Part shown: positions 55,463 to 64,000 of the stretch, one piece after another
How the letters are laid out: every line of letters begins with the position of its first letter
Position numbering within the stretch: position 1 is the first letter of the stretch
Assembly (NCBI RefSeq): GCF_013096535.2
Contig: NZ_CP051265.2
Span: forward strand, 992,001-1,056,000
Reading direction: 5' to 3'
From: Wolbachia endosymbiont of Diaphorina citri
GTDB taxonomy: Bacteria; Pseudomonadota; Alphaproteobacteria; Rickettsiales; Anaplasmataceae
DNA: 64,000 nucleotides
Position numbers and translations under genes: made by a program
The notes under the pieces: model-generated
Told to the model about the DNA's origin: nothing
Databases searched by the model: none
What the model saw: only the letters and a program-made list of their open reading frames with translations

Positions 55463-57263
55463 GGAACAAATCAAATCATCTCCACAATCCTGTGGCGTTT
55501 ATAAGATGATTGGAGATAAGAGTAAGGTTTTATACATTGGTAAAGCAAAAAACTTGAAGTCGAGATTATCTGACTACCTTCAATTCGAAAACCTTTCTGA
55601 ACGAATCAGAGTAATGATCTCACAGGTTATTAAGGTTGAAATATTCATCACTGAGAATGAAATCGAAGCATTGCTTCTTGAAGCACAGTTAATAAAATCG
55701 TTAAAACCATCTTATAATATTTTGCTTAGGGATGGAAAATCTTATCCTTATATAACAATTTCTAAGCATGATTATCCAAGAATAGCGAAATATAGAGGTA
55801 AGTTTAAGAAGAATGAGTTTCATTACTACGGCCCTTTTCCATCTGCTGCTGCTGTTAAGAACACTATATTATCATTGCAAAAAGCTTTTCTCTTAAGAGT
55901 ATGTTCAGATCAATATTTCTCTTCAACAAAAAGACCATGTCTTGAGTATCAAGTTAAGCGCTGTTCAGCACCATGCGTAGATAAAATTACAAAAGATGAT
56001 TACTGCAAATCAGTAAAACAAGCACAAGATACTCTGCTAGGAAGGAATAAAGAAGTGCAAAGACAGCTATTTTCTACAATGGAAAAGTGCAGTAGGGAGA
56101 TGAACTACGAGCTTGCTGCTGTCTATAGAGATCGATTGAAATTTCTTCAGCAAATTCAAATGCAGCCAATGGATTTTTCTTTTGAAGAAGATGCAGATTT
56201 CTTTAGCGTTGTACGTGAGGCAGACTTAGCATGCATTGGTGTACTATCTTTCAGAGATAAAGGTAACTATGGAAGCATTCCTTACTTCATTGAGAATTGT
56301 AGTGATCATTCAAATGATGAAATTTTATCCACCTTTTTGGTCAATTTGTATAATCCAGTTAACACACCACCAGCGCAAATTTACGTTCCCGATTTTATTA
56401 AGGATAAGGAAATTATAGAACAAGCACTTTATGCTCTTACTCAAAAATCAATAAAAGTTTTGCATGCGAAAAATAGTAAAGAACGTGATTTATTGAATTT
56501 TATTTACAATAATTCTCAGCATAGTCTAGAACAGAAGCTTACTGATTATAGAAATAACCTAGAAAAGCTCGAAGAGCTTAGGAAGATTTTCTCGTTACCA
56601 AATATTCCAAAGCGTATCGAGGTTTATGATAATAGCCATATATCTGGAAATCAACAAGTTGGTGTGATGATTGTTGCAGGGCAGGAAGGTTTTTTAAAAA
56701 GTGAATACAAAAAATTTACTATAAAAGAAGAAATTTCAGGTGATGACTATAAAATGATGAGAGAAGTGCTGACTAGACGTTTCTCTGGCAATATAAAAGA
56801 TATAATCCCTGATTTTTTACTGATTGATGGCGGTCCAGGACATGTTTCCATAGTGCAGAATGTGTTGGAAATATTGAATATAAAAGTTCCTTTTGCTTGT
56901 ATGGCAAAGGGTCATGATCGTAATGCAGGAAATGAAAGATTTTATGTGCCGGACAGAGAAGAATTTACTCTAGCAAGTGACAGTAAGGTCATGCTTTATT
57001 TACAATTGCTGCGTAATGAAGCTCACCGTTTTGCGATAACTTCGCATAGAAAAAAACGCGATAAACAGTTTTTTGCTTCACAATTAAGTGAAATATCCGG
57101 TGTTGGCAGTAAAAGAAAGAAGGCACTCATGTCTCATTTTGGTTCTGTAGAAAATATAAGCAAAGCTTCTCTAGCTGAAATTCAAAACGTACCTGGAATT
57201 AGTAAAGGTTTAGCAGAAATCATTCTTCAACACGTGAATTCTAAGAAAGGTACTCCTAAATAG
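55446..57263 (+). CDS. uvrC: Excinuclease ABC subunit C
   Basis: A 605-residue nuclease of nucleotide excision repair. The GIY-YIG domain is CGVYKMIGDKSKVLYIGKAKNLKSRL (residues 18-43), the UVR motif is MNYELAAVYRDRLKFLQQI (about 219-237), the RNase H-like 5' nuclease domain contains EVYDNSHISG and LIDGGPGH, and the C-terminal HhH2 region is GVGSKRKKALMSHFGS. It cuts on both sides of DNA lesions. Coupled to glyS by the 17-base overlap. Confidence 0.96.
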   Translation: MLRQYKEQIKSSPQSCGVYKMIGDKSKVLYIGKAKNLKSRLSDYLQFENLSERIRVMISQVIKVEIFITENEIEALLLEAQLIKSLKPSYNILLRDGKSYPYITISKHDYPRIAKYRGKFKKNEFHYYGPFPSAAAVKNTILSLQKAFLLRVCSDQYFSSTKRPCLEYQVKRCSAPCVDKITKDDYCKSVKQAQDTLLGRNKEVQRQLFSTMEKCSREMNYELAAVYRDRLKFLQQIQMQPMDFSFEEDADFFSVVREADLACIGVLSFRDKGNYGSIPYFIENCSDHSNDEILSTFLVNLYNPVNTPPAQIYVPDFIKDKEIIEQALYALTQKSIKVLHAKNSKERDLLNFIYNNSQHSLEQKLTDYRNNLEKLEELRKIFSLPNIPKRIEVYDNSHISGNQQVGVMIVAGQEGFLKSEYKKFTIKEEISGDDYKMMREVLTRRFSGNIKDIIPDFLLIDGGPGHVSIVQNVLEILNIKVPFACMAKGHDRNAGNERFYVPDREEFTLASDSKVMLYLQLLRNEAHRFAITSHRKKRDKQFFASQLSEISGVGSKRKKALMSHFGSVENISKASLAEIQNVPGISKGLAEIILQHVNSKKGTPK

Positions 57264-57274
57264 GTACTCTAAAA

Positions 57275-57766
57275 TTAACCTTTATTTCTTCTTAATAAGA
57301 CATAAAAAGCTCCTTTGCCACCATGTTTTTTTATGGCTTGCTGATAGTATAAGATCATATTTCGAACTTTTGTGTCATTCAACCACTTATTTAAGCTATT
57401 CTTTATAGTGTCTATTTTATCTGTACTATTACCATGCCCCGTAATTACCAATAAGCACCTATTCCTTGCTTGATAATTTTTGATAATAAAATCTATCAAT
57501 TTACAATAAGCATTATCTATACTATAGCCATGCAAATCGAGTTTATCGCTTATAAAATATTTGCCCCTATCGATCTTTAATTTTGTATTGTAGTCAAGAC
57601 AAAATGATGAATAACCATTATCAGTATTAAGAAAATTTTCTTGTAAACTAGAGGCACCTTTATCAATCATAGATTTTATATTTACTTTGTGATCAACTTT
57701 CAAAGTAACTTTTCCACATTCTATTGGCTTAACATTTTTTTGCCAATCTAACTCATCATCTGACAT
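57275..57766 (-). CDS. Smr domain protein
   Basis: A 163-residue protein with a C-terminal Smr (small MutS-related) domain. KLDLHGYSIDNAYCKLIDFI and LLVITGHGNS are the LDLHG and TGxG motifs, and KKHGGKGAFYVLLRR is the usual end of short stand-alone Smr proteins (DUF/YdaL/SmrA type). The N-terminal third resembles the DDELDWQKNVKPIE start of alphaproteobacterial members. Smr proteins are RNA or DNA endonucleases, including some linked to ribosome rescue. Convergent with uvrC and divergent from the methyltransferase. Confidence 0.88.
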   Translation of the reverse strand: MSDDELDWQKNVKPIECGKVTLKVDHKVNIKSMIDKGASSLQENFLNTDNGYSSFCLDYNTKLKIDRGKYFISDKLDLHGYSIDNAYCKLIDFIIKNYQARNRCLLVITGHGNSTDKIDTIKNSLNKWLNDTKVRNMILYYQQAIKKHGGKGAFYVLLRRNKG

Positions 57767-57858
57767 AAATTCATTAATTGAACTGCATAATTTTACAACA
57801 ATATATAAACACAGTAAAATATTGCTTATTCTATAAAAAACTGATTTTCAATAATGAG

Positions 57859-58626
57859 ATGAAATCATCAAAAGCTAATGAAAACTGTTGGATATATGGA
57901 AAGCACACTTGTATTTCAGCATTAAGAAACAAAAATAGGCGGTGTATAGAACTGTTAGTAACAGAAAATTTCTACAGAGAATTTGAGAAAGAAATTAAAC
58001 AATGTGCAGATAGTAAGGGCATTAAACCTCGACTGGTAGAGAACAAAATGTTCAATGATGTTTTACCCAAAGGTGTCAATCATCAAGGAATTGCTTTAAA
58101 AGTTGCTCCTATTTTTCACAGCTTAAATATCGAAGAAATAGCTGAAGGTTCAGGTGACAGCTCTACTATAGTCATTTTAGATCAAATTACTGATACACAC
58201 AATATAGGGTCGATTTTAAGAACCTCAGCTTGTTTCAACATTGATGCACTGGTTTTACCACATCACCATTCACCGAGCGAAAATGCATCTATCGCAAAAG
58301 CAGCAAGTGGAGCACTGGATATTGTTCCTCTAATATACGTTACAAACATAGTAAAAACGATGGAGTCTTTAAAAAAGATAGGCTACTGGTGTTATGGGTT
58401 TGATTGCAATGCAAAGGAAAATATAGATGAAATAAAGAATTTTGGGCAAAAAAGAGTAATTATTTTTGGTTCTGAAGAGAAAGGAATGCGGAGATTAGTG
58501 AAAGAAAGTTGTGATTATCTTTTAAAAATTCCAATGTCAAACGTAATTGATAGTCTAAATGTTTCAAACGCAGCAGCAATAGGACTATATTCCATTTACA
58601 TTAAAACAAAAATCACTGCAAATTAG
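57859..58626 (+). CDS. rlmB: SpoU-family 2'-O-methyltransferase (RlmB-like)
   Basis: A 255-residue SPOUT enzyme that methylates ribose in 23S rRNA (Gm2251 in E. coli). The N-terminal L30e-like substrate domain has WIYGKHTCISALRN and GVNHQGIALKV. The three SPOUT motifs are LDQITDTHNIGSILRTSACF, IIFGSEEKGMRRLV and LKIPMSNVIDSLNVSNAAAIGLY. ATG 57859 is chosen since the frame back to 57778 adds a leader-like, unconserved stretch. Could also be a tRNA methyltransferase of the same family. Convergent with the tandem-repeat gene. Confidence 0.9.
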   Translation: MKSSKANENCWIYGKHTCISALRNKNRRCIELLVTENFYREFEKEIKQCADSKGIKPRLVENKMFNDVLPKGVNHQGIALKVAPIFHSLNIEEIAEGSGDSSTIVILDQITDTHNIGSILRTSACFNIDALVLPHHHSPSENASIAKAASGALDIVPLIYVTNIVKTMESLKKIGYWCYGFDCNAKENIDEIKNFGQKRVIIFGSEEKGMRRLVKESCDYLLKIPMSNVIDSLNVSNAAAIGLYSIYIKTKITAN

Positions 58627-58643
58627 TTGCAATAAAACAAGGA

Positions 58644-58674
58644 TGTCATTCCAGCATGTGATACTGGAATGACA
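58644..58674. terminator. Palindromic hairpin between convergent genes
   Basis: TGTCATTCCAG (58644-58654) and CTGGAATGACA (58664-58674) form a perfect 11-bp stem. It belongs to the window's palindromic repeat family and could end transcription from both sides. Confidence 0.55.
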
Positions 58675-58676
58675 AC

Positions 58677-58706
58677 AGTGAATGACATCTTGCGATGTCA
58701 TTCACT
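58677..58706. terminator. Second hairpin, perfect 13-bp stem
   Basis: AGTGAATGACATC (58677-58689), loop TTGC, GATGTCATTCACT (58694-58706). Immediately after the previous hairpin and 10 bp from the tandem-repeat gene's stop. Confidence 0.55.
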
Positions 58707-58716
58707 AGCACTTACA

Positions 58717-60258
58717 TTACCAATCCCAAGAAAGAGGTGAACTTGAATCTGTTGGAATCTCGAAGGATGGCTGTGACACTATCTCTTTTATCTCATTTTT
58801 AAGCCATTCACTACCTTCTTGCCCAGCATCCGTGATAGCTTGCTTGAAACTGCTCTCTAGTACAGCTTTAGCAGCTTCAGTGACGTTACCATTACCATTT
58901 ATAGCATTTCCTATTGTAGTTAACTTAATTAACTCAGCGTTTAAGTCAGCAGGCATCTTATCAGTCTTAGCCTTTATAGCAGTGACATCAGCTCCTAAGG
59001 TATCTGTAATCTTATCGGTTTTAGTTTGTATTGCAGTAACCTTATCTCCTAAATTAGCAGCATTTGTAGCGGTTTCTATAGAAGTTACTTTAGCTGTTAA
59101 GTCAGCTGGAATAGTATCAGTTTTAGCCTTTATAGCAGTGACATCAGCTCCTAAGGTATCTGTAATCTTATCGGTTTTAGTTTGTATTGCAGTAACCTTA
59201 TCTCCTAAATTAGCAGCATTTGTAGCGGTTTCTATAGAAATTACTTTAGCTGTTAAGTCAGCTGGAATAGTATCAGTTTTAGCCTTTATAGCAGTGACAT
59301 CAGCTCCTAAGGTATCTGTAATCTTATCAGTCTTAGTTTGTATTGCAGTAACCTTATCTCCTAAATTAGCAGAATTTGTAGCAGTTTCTATAGAAGTTAC
59401 TTTAGCTGTTAAGTCAGCTGGAATAGTATCAGTTTTAGCCTTTATAGCAGTGACATCAGCTCCTAAGGTATCTGTAATCTTATCGGTTTTAGTTTGTATT
59501 GCAGTAACCTTATCTCCTAAATTAGCAGAATTTGTAGCAGTTTCTATAGCAGTTACTTTAGCTGTTAAGTCAGCTGGAATAGTATCAGTTTTAGCCTTTA
59601 TAGCAGTAACATCAGCAGATTTAGCTAAAGGAGCTAGTTCAGCAGATTTAGCTAAATTACCTAACTCAGTTCCTAAATCAGCAGGCATCTTATCAGTCTT
59701 AGCCTTTATAGCAGTGACATCAGCTCCTAAGGTATCTGTAATCTTATCAGTCTTAGTTTGTATTGCAGTAACCTTATTTCCTAAATTAGCAGAATTTGTA
59801 GCAGTTTCTATAGCAGTTACTTTAGCTGTTAAGTCAGCTGGAATAGTATCAGTTTTAGCCTTTATAGCAGTGACATCAGCTCCTAAGGTATCTGTAATCT
59901 TATCAGTCTTAGCCTTTATTCCTGATATCAGATCTGTTCCGACTTGAGTTTTTATGGTAACTAAGTCAGCGCTTAAGTCAGCTGGAATAGAATCAGTCTT
60001 AGTTTTTATTGCATCTACATTAGTTCCAATACCTAATAATGTAGCAATTGCACCTCCAGTCATGAACTTTGTTGCTGTAGCACTGTAATCTATTTCAGCA
60101 GCACCATTAGGTTCATACTTAAAAGTGTTGAAAACATTAGTAGCATTGTCTACACCAAAGGTATACTTATTCTGTGCAGCATCTTCATAAATTATGCTTT
60201 TAATGTTAGGGGATGGTACATTTCCTCCAGAGTTGTCTTTAAAAGTTAAACTAGCCAT
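58717..60258 (-). CDS. Tandem-repeat coiled protein, Wolbachia-type, unknown function
   Basis: A 513-residue protein. The N-terminal 75 residues (SLTFKDNSGGNVPSPNIKSI, then DYSATATKFMTGGAIATLLG) are unique. Residues about 78-430 consist of 52-residue repeats with three related sub-repeats of 18, 16 and 18 residues (VTAIKAKTDTIPADLTAK, VTSIETATNSANLGDK, VTAIQTKTDKITDTLGAD). The remaining tail ends SSPLSWDW. Such short VxxIxxxTDxIxxxL repeats recall fibrous phage tail or head-fibre proteins and coiled coils. No signal peptide or membrane helix. The ribosome-binding site GGAAAG precedes ATG 60258. Possibly surface-exposed or secreted; not proven. Confidence 0.8.
   Translation of the reverse strand: MASLTFKDNSGGNVPSPNIKSIIYEDAAQNKYTFGVDNATNVFNTFKYEPNGAAEIDYSATATKFMTGGAIATLLGIGTNVDAIKTKTDSIPADLSADLVTIKTQVGTDLISGIKAKTDKITDTLGADVTAIKAKTDTIPADLTAKVTAIETATNSANLGNKVTAIQTKTDKITDTLGADVTAIKAKTDKMPADLGTELGNLAKSAELAPLAKSADVTAIKAKTDTIPADLTAKVTAIETATNSANLGDKVTAIQTKTDKITDTLGADVTAIKAKTDTIPADLTAKVTSIETATNSANLGDKVTAIQTKTDKITDTLGADVTAIKAKTDTIPADLTAKVISIETATNAANLGDKVTAIQTKTDKITDTLGADVTAIKAKTDTIPADLTAKVTSIETATNAANLGDKVTAIQTKTDKITDTLGADVTAIKAKTDKMPADLNAELIKLTTIGNAINGNGNVTEAAKAVLESSFKQAITDAGQEGSEWLKNEIKEIVSQPSFEIPTDSSSPLSWDW
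58960..60026 (-). repeat. Array of 156-bp tandem repeats within the coding region
   Basis: The marker CTTATCTCCT recurs at 59041, 59197, 59353 and 59509, each exactly 156 bp apart, and CTTATTTCCT at 59773, 264 bp (156 + 108) further. Units are nearly identical, differing at a few sites such as GCAGCATTT/GCAGAATTT. One interrupted unit around 59610-59690 contains an extra AKSAELAPLAKSA stretch. All unit lengths are multiples of three. Confidence 0.9.
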
Positions 60259-60827
60259 ATCACTTTCCGTTAATTATAAAAACCATAATGTGCATGAAAA
60301 TAATATAAATTCCGTAAATACTAGATTTTGCATAAGATTTCCTTGAAGCTTTTCGCTTCAGAATTCTTCTCTTGTGATCTAAGTATGTAGCAGACTATGT
60401 CATCCTAGTAGTCCCTTTGGTGTCATTACAGTGTGTGACACTGATTTTTCATAATCATCAAAACGTTGTATTTTTATATAACTTCTGTACTCACCAGCTT
60501 GATGTATGATCAGAATTCCTGGATCCCAGTGTCACGCACTGGGATGACATCTTTTTTCTGGAGACAAATACATCTCAATCCTCATATAGTTATGTGTCTG
60601 GACACCGTAATGACACCGAAGGAGCTATCTGAATAGCGCTGAAGGGGCTACTCAGATCTGTCATTCAAGTACTGGAATCCATTTTTCCATCATAAGAAAT
60701 GTTGATTACTTTTATACTAGCAAATTTAAATGGATGCCAGTGTCTGAGCACTGGCATGAAACCATCATAAGGTGAACCAGTGTCAGCTGCTTGAATGACA
60801 AGAAGAGGGCAGGGCCCTCCTTGTGTA
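60259..60827. repeat. Intergenic region rich in palindromic repeats
   Basis: About 570 bp with no gene. Repeat copies include CCAGTGTCACGCACTGGGATGAC (near 60519), TGTCATTACAGTGTGTGACACTG (near 60420), CCAGTGTCTGAGCACTGGCATGA (near 60727) and partial copies near 60590-60670 and 60790. Two near-identical GGATNCCAG halves face each other, giving long hairpin potential. Confidence 0.7.
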
Positions 60828-63800
60828 TTAGATATAGGCTGAGTTATGATCGTGATAAACATGATCGCTTGCGCAATCAAACATTGTCACAAAACCATTC
60901 TCTAGATAGAGATTGTATTCATGATGTTGATCTGATAACTCAATGTTATCTTGCGTTTCTAAGCTGAAGTGACTTGAATCTGACAGCAATTCGTAATTTG
61001 GATTATCTATTTTACTAATGCTACTTATTACTTTGCCATTACCATTTGATATAGCCAAACTATAACTATCACCATCCTTCATTATTTTGACGGATACCTT
61101 ATCTTCAGGTAACACTATAAGCTTTTTTGTGTCACTATCGTGAATTAGAAATTTGCCATCTTTAAAGTAATACTTGTCTTCTGGCAAAGCGCCAATCTTA
61201 TAATCCGATGTATGCAGTTTGTTCCAAAAATCTAACACAGATTGCTTATCTGCTCCTTCTGCTCTATTATACAAGGCTTTCACATCATTATAATCTATGA
61301 TTACATTTGCCTTATGCTTTCCTTCTACATCTCTATCATAGCTCTTTTCTATTTTCAAGATTGTGTCTTTCAACACTACCTGCTCTTTCTCCTCCACTGA
61401 AGCTGACCTTTTTGCCCTTGTTGGAATTTGTGGTTGATCAGACTGTATTTCACTGTTGTCGTTTCTCTCTTCAGCAACAACATTAGTAGTACTATGAACT
61501 TCTGTCTTAGTTTCACTTACTTGCCCTTTTGGACTTTCGGTTTGTTTCTCTTTTGTGAATATTCTCTGATAGTCCGTGTAGCCTCTATTAGTGTCACCGA
61601 TATCACCACTACCTTGATCGAAAGTTATTTTTTTGCTTCCATTTCCCATATTCTCAATTTCAACTTGAGGAGAAACAGATGCTAGGAAATCATTATAACT
61701 GTAGTTGTAGTCAGCGGAAAAGAATATTTTCCCTTTGAAATTATGGAAGTTATTAGATAACATTCCAATTTCTTCATCACCATCAAATAATTTTACCTTA
61801 GTGAAATATGTTTGATCTTTTATTCTAACTATTTCACCACTGGAGTTTCTTTGTATGTGGTAATCATTTGGGTCGTACTTTATAGCAAAAAGTTTGCCAG
61901 AGCCATATTTCTCTAAGTTTATAAGGCCCACATTTACATGTTTATGGGAATAATCTCTCTTTTCATATTCATGTGCAAATATTGGATCTATATATCTATA
62001 TTCATCTGGTATATCATCACCTCGAACATCATACCTGTATTCAGTACCATATTTATCAGATGGTGCTAGTTTATATGCTCCGTCTTTTTCCACTAATTTT
62101 AGATGAGTGATACTAGTTGGTAATTGAAACCTTACATTTACTCCGTGATCATGAATAAATAGATCACCTTTCTCGGTAATATAAAAGCCCATATTTTTGA
62201 ACTCATGTAAGCGCTCGTCTCCTTGCTTTACGACAGCTTCATATACATCATCGTCTGTCCTATCTGTTCCCTTATTATCCAGTAATTTTCCTTTTTCCAC
62301 GATTACTCCATTTGCCTTTTGCTCATCAGAATATTGGGCATGCTCTGAATCCTGATGATTCAAAATTTTGGTACCTCTAAGGAGCAGAGAATCTAAATCT
62401 TTTTGAATATGTCCAGTGCTAGGATGCAACAATTCGTTTTCATGTAAATGTGCTTCATCAAAGTATTCATCGCGTTCAACTGTTCTGCCATCTATTAAAG
62501 AAGCTTTATACTGACCATTTTCTTTTGTGACCGCCATATAAGCACCACCATCATATTGAGTATTTAAGTTGTGCAATATATCCTCAAAAACAAAAGTTTC
62601 TTTAGTTTGACCTTCAACTTGCTTAAAAAATCCTGATTCACTCGATAATTCTCCAAGCTTTGTATTTCCCTCATATATAGACAGTGCACCCATATCTCCG
62701 TGACCAAGAGCTTTGATAGAGAAAACTTTACCTTCTTGTAGATTAATATGAGCACCTCTGATTAGGTTTGGATCGATATTAACCATCTCTTCTAACATCT
62801 TTTCTACGTCAATGTTCTGAGTTGCCTTTAATTGTTTTGAACCAGTGTCTATCATCTCATCAAGTAAGGATTTTTTCAATTCTTCATATCGAGAGGAAGA
62901 AGTAATGAAGTTATATTTTTCCAAAAGTTCTTCATAGGAAATCTCTTGCTTATGGTATTTTTCACGTACTTCAGCGGATTCCTTGCGAATCTGCTCATCC
63001 AGGTCTTTTAATGCATTATCATAAACTTTTTTTAGATTCTCATCGTAATTTGACAATGTCCTTAAAGCCTGATTTTTATACTCTTGACTGTTTTGATATT
63101 CATTACCTTGTTGATCAGAGTAAGTCAGCTTAACCTGCCCATCAGTAGTTTTTACTGCCTTTAAGAAATGATATTCCTTTGATATATCGAGGGTATCATT
63201 TGTTGCCCTATTAACAGCACGAGCATAATCGTAAAATGACACATGCTCTACAGCAGAGAAACTTCCTACGTTTTCTCCATCTATCTTTTCTATATTTGCT
63301 TTATAGTAGGATATGTTTTTAATTTCTCCACCCACTATTTCTTGACCAGTTGCTATAAAATCTCCTTTTGTAACTTGCAAAGCGTTGAGATGTTCCATTG
63401 CAGTTTCTGTGTCATTCAAATCAAGCCAGTCTTTAAAGGCATCATTATGGCCTCTTATTTGATCTAGAAAATTTCCTGACTTATGTGAATCACCTTTACA
63501 CAAAGCTTCTAGGTAGTCTCTTAATAAACTAGGATCTTTTTCCTGTAAGTACATTATCAACGCATGACCAGTTTTATAAACCAAACTATTTTCTTCACTG
63601 TTATTTGAATATTTTAAACTTAAAATTTTATCTAAATCTAGATTTGCAGCTTCAGTTTTGTCGATACTTGATCCTTGAGCATTGAACTTATGATCTGAAT
63701 GGTGCTCAAAGTAATCTGCAATTCCCTCCATTAATACTGTAGGTAGAGGTTTACCTCCTGTAGCTAAGTAAGTTAAACCATGTGCAAATTCATGCTGAAG

Positions 63801-64000
63801 GTTATGAACGCCACCTTGCTGATAGACATACATCTCAGCAAAAATATCAGCTTCTCCTTTGTAGTAACATTTACCACCTTCATCTCCAAGGTAAGAACCA
63901 AAACGTTCGCTTCCGCCAAGATGAGTGTAATCAGCCTTATCATCAAACACATAAATTTTGAACGTTTGTTCTGAGCTACCAGGCTCCAACTTAAATGCAT
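60828..64000 (-). CDS. Large modular protein with M9 collagenase-like zinc protease domain, 5' end outside window
   Basis: At least 1057 residues; the frame is open to the right edge, so the N-terminus is missing. The visible start has the fold and order of an M9 (bacterial collagenase) peptidase: FKIYVFDDKADY, GKCYYKGEADIFAEMYV, zinc motif HEFAH (63780-63794) and, 26 residues on, EGIADYFEHH, equivalent to the EGxAEY glutamate ligand. A helical linker follows (about residues 270-370). The C-terminal half is two alternating module types, A-B-A-B, and between A2 and B2 is a RAKRS site (RAKR at 61407-61418). The end DHVYHDHNSAYI is His-rich. Secretion signal not visible. Function as a host-directed protease is inference. 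Confidence 0.75.
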   Translation of the reverse strand, partial: AFKLEPGSSEQTFKIYVFDDKADYTHLGGSERFGSYLGDEGGKCYYKGEADIFAEMYVYQQGGVHNLQHEFAHGLTYLATGGKPLPTVLMEGIADYFEHHSDHKFNAQGSSIDKTEAANLDLDKILSLKYSNNSEENSLVYKTGHALIMYLQEKDPSLLRDYLEALCKGDSHKSGNFLDQIRGHNDAFKDWLDLNDTETAMEHLNALQVTKGDFIATGQEIVGGEIKNISYYKANIEKIDGENVGSFSAVEHVSFYDYARAVNRATNDTLDISKEYHFLKAVKTTDGQVKLTYSDQQGNEYQNSQEYKNQALRTLSNYDENLKKVYDNALKDLDEQIRKESAEVREKYHKQEISYEELLEKYNFITSSSRYEELKKSLLDEMIDTGSKQLKATQNIDVEKMLEEMVNIDPNLIRGAHINLQEGKVFSIKALGHGDMGALSIYEGNTKLGELSSESGFFKQVEGQTKETFVFEDILHNLNTQYDGGAYMAVTKENGQYKASLIDGRTVERDEYFDEAHLHENELLHPSTGHIQKDLDSLLLRGTKILNHQDSEHAQYSDEQKANGVIVEKGKLLDNKGTDRTDDDVYEAVVKQGDERLHEFKNMGFYITEKGDLFIHDHGVNVRFQLPTSITHLKLVEKDGAYKLAPSDKYGTEYRYDVRGDDIPDEYRYIDPIFAHEYEKRDYSHKHVNVGLINLEKYGSGKLFAIKYDPNDYHIQRNSSGEIVRIKDQTYFTKVKLFDGDEEIGMLSNNFHNFKGKIFFSADYNYSYNDFLASVSPQVEIENMGNGSKKITFDQGSGDIGDTNRGYTDYQRIFTKEKQTESPKGQVSETKTEVHSTTNVVAEERNDNSEIQSDQPQIPTRAKRSASVEEKEQVVLKDTILKIEKSYDRDVEGKHKANVIIDYNDVKALYNRAEGADKQSVLDFWNKLHTSDYKIGALPEDKYYFKDGKFLIHDSDTKKLIVLPEDKVSVKIMKDGDSYSLAISNGNGKVISSISKIDNPNYELLSDSSHFSLETQDNIELSDQHHEYNLYLENGFVTMFDCASDHVYHDHNSAYI

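Noticed and set aside
58832-59947. A 371-codon plus-strand frame across the tandem-repeat gene
   Set aside because: It is the antisense of the 156-bp repeats. Because unit lengths are multiples of three and one unit has no stop in this frame, the whole array stays open. The minus-strand frame has a start, a ribosome-binding site and unique ends.
58717-60258. CRISPR array as explanation of the regular repeats
   Set aside because: Units are 156 bp, contiguous without spacers and coding. No cas genes are in the window.
60665-60880. A 71-codon minus-strand frame overlapping the end of the M9-like gene
   Set aside because: Composed of intergenic palindromic repeats and overlaps a much better supported gene.

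Overview
The window reads as chromosomal DNA of a Wolbachia-type endosymbiont (Alphaproteobacteria, Rickettsiales). It is AT-rich. It carries an orphan 16S rRNA gene with no 23S or 5S following it. The housekeeping set is typical of Anaplasmataceae (HflKC-DegP, Tim44-like, HemY-like, Mrp fragments, PutA, PmbA). Between genes there are short palindromic repeats, two insertion sequences and large lineage-specific secreted or repeat proteins. The genus call rests on gene content and overall resemblance; no database search was run.

Layout. 1-2.8 kb (minus strand): start of rpoD, a partial Mrp-type cation antiporter cluster (mrpF, mrpG, a split MrpA C-terminal piece, mrpB, mrpC) and rpoZ, then a solitary XRE regulator with its own promoter and palindrome. 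4.0-10.1 kb: purE-mutL, then hflK-hflC-degP (membrane and periplasmic protein quality control). 10.1-13.8 kb: accessory island with a collagen-like protein, an intact IS4-family element and a noncoding dispersed repeat. 13.8-16.9 kb: a YfgM/TPR-like protein, 16S rRNA bracketed by a 25-bp precursor stem, and sdhC-sdhD. 17-23 kb: a Wolbachia-type unknown, a ManC-like GDP-mannose enzyme, lolC/E, a coiled-coil membrane protein and a HemY-like protein. 23-31.7 kb: atpG, pmbA, a cold-shock protein paired with a DEAD-box helicase, clpA, a membrane J-domain protein, a class I aldolase and tRNA-Cys. 31.8-36.6 kb: a lipoprotein, pyrD, rnc, and sco, dnaQ and a Tim44-like gene on the minus strand. 36.8-50 kb: secB, acnA, putA, an intradiol-dioxygenase-like exported protein, pepA, nuoG-nuoH and hemB. 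50-51.7 kb: a frameshifted IS982-family element with clear inverted repeats, inserted in palindromic repeat DNA. 51.7-58.6 kb: a PgpA-like protein lacking its catalytic motifs, glyQ-glyS-uvrC, an Smr protein and an RlmB-like methyltransferase. 58.7-64 kb (minus strand): a tandem-repeat protein with 156-bp units, and a very large protein with an M9 collagenase-like zinc site, duplicated C-terminal modules and a furin-like RAKR site, running off the right edge.

How it fits together. Most genes serve an aerobic, amino-acid-fed intracellular life: proline oxidation (PutA), TCA cycle (aconitase, SDH anchors), complex I (NuoG, NuoH), ATP synthase gamma, haem synthesis (HemB) and cytochrome oxidase assembly (Sco). 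The unusual content lies in the two accessory zones (10-14 kb and 50-64 kb) and in several family members that keep the fold but have lost catalytic residues (PgpA-like, intradiol-dioxygenase-like). The best candidates for an undescribed system are the M9-like modular metalloprotease with its tandem-repeat neighbour, and the separately located collagen-like protein.
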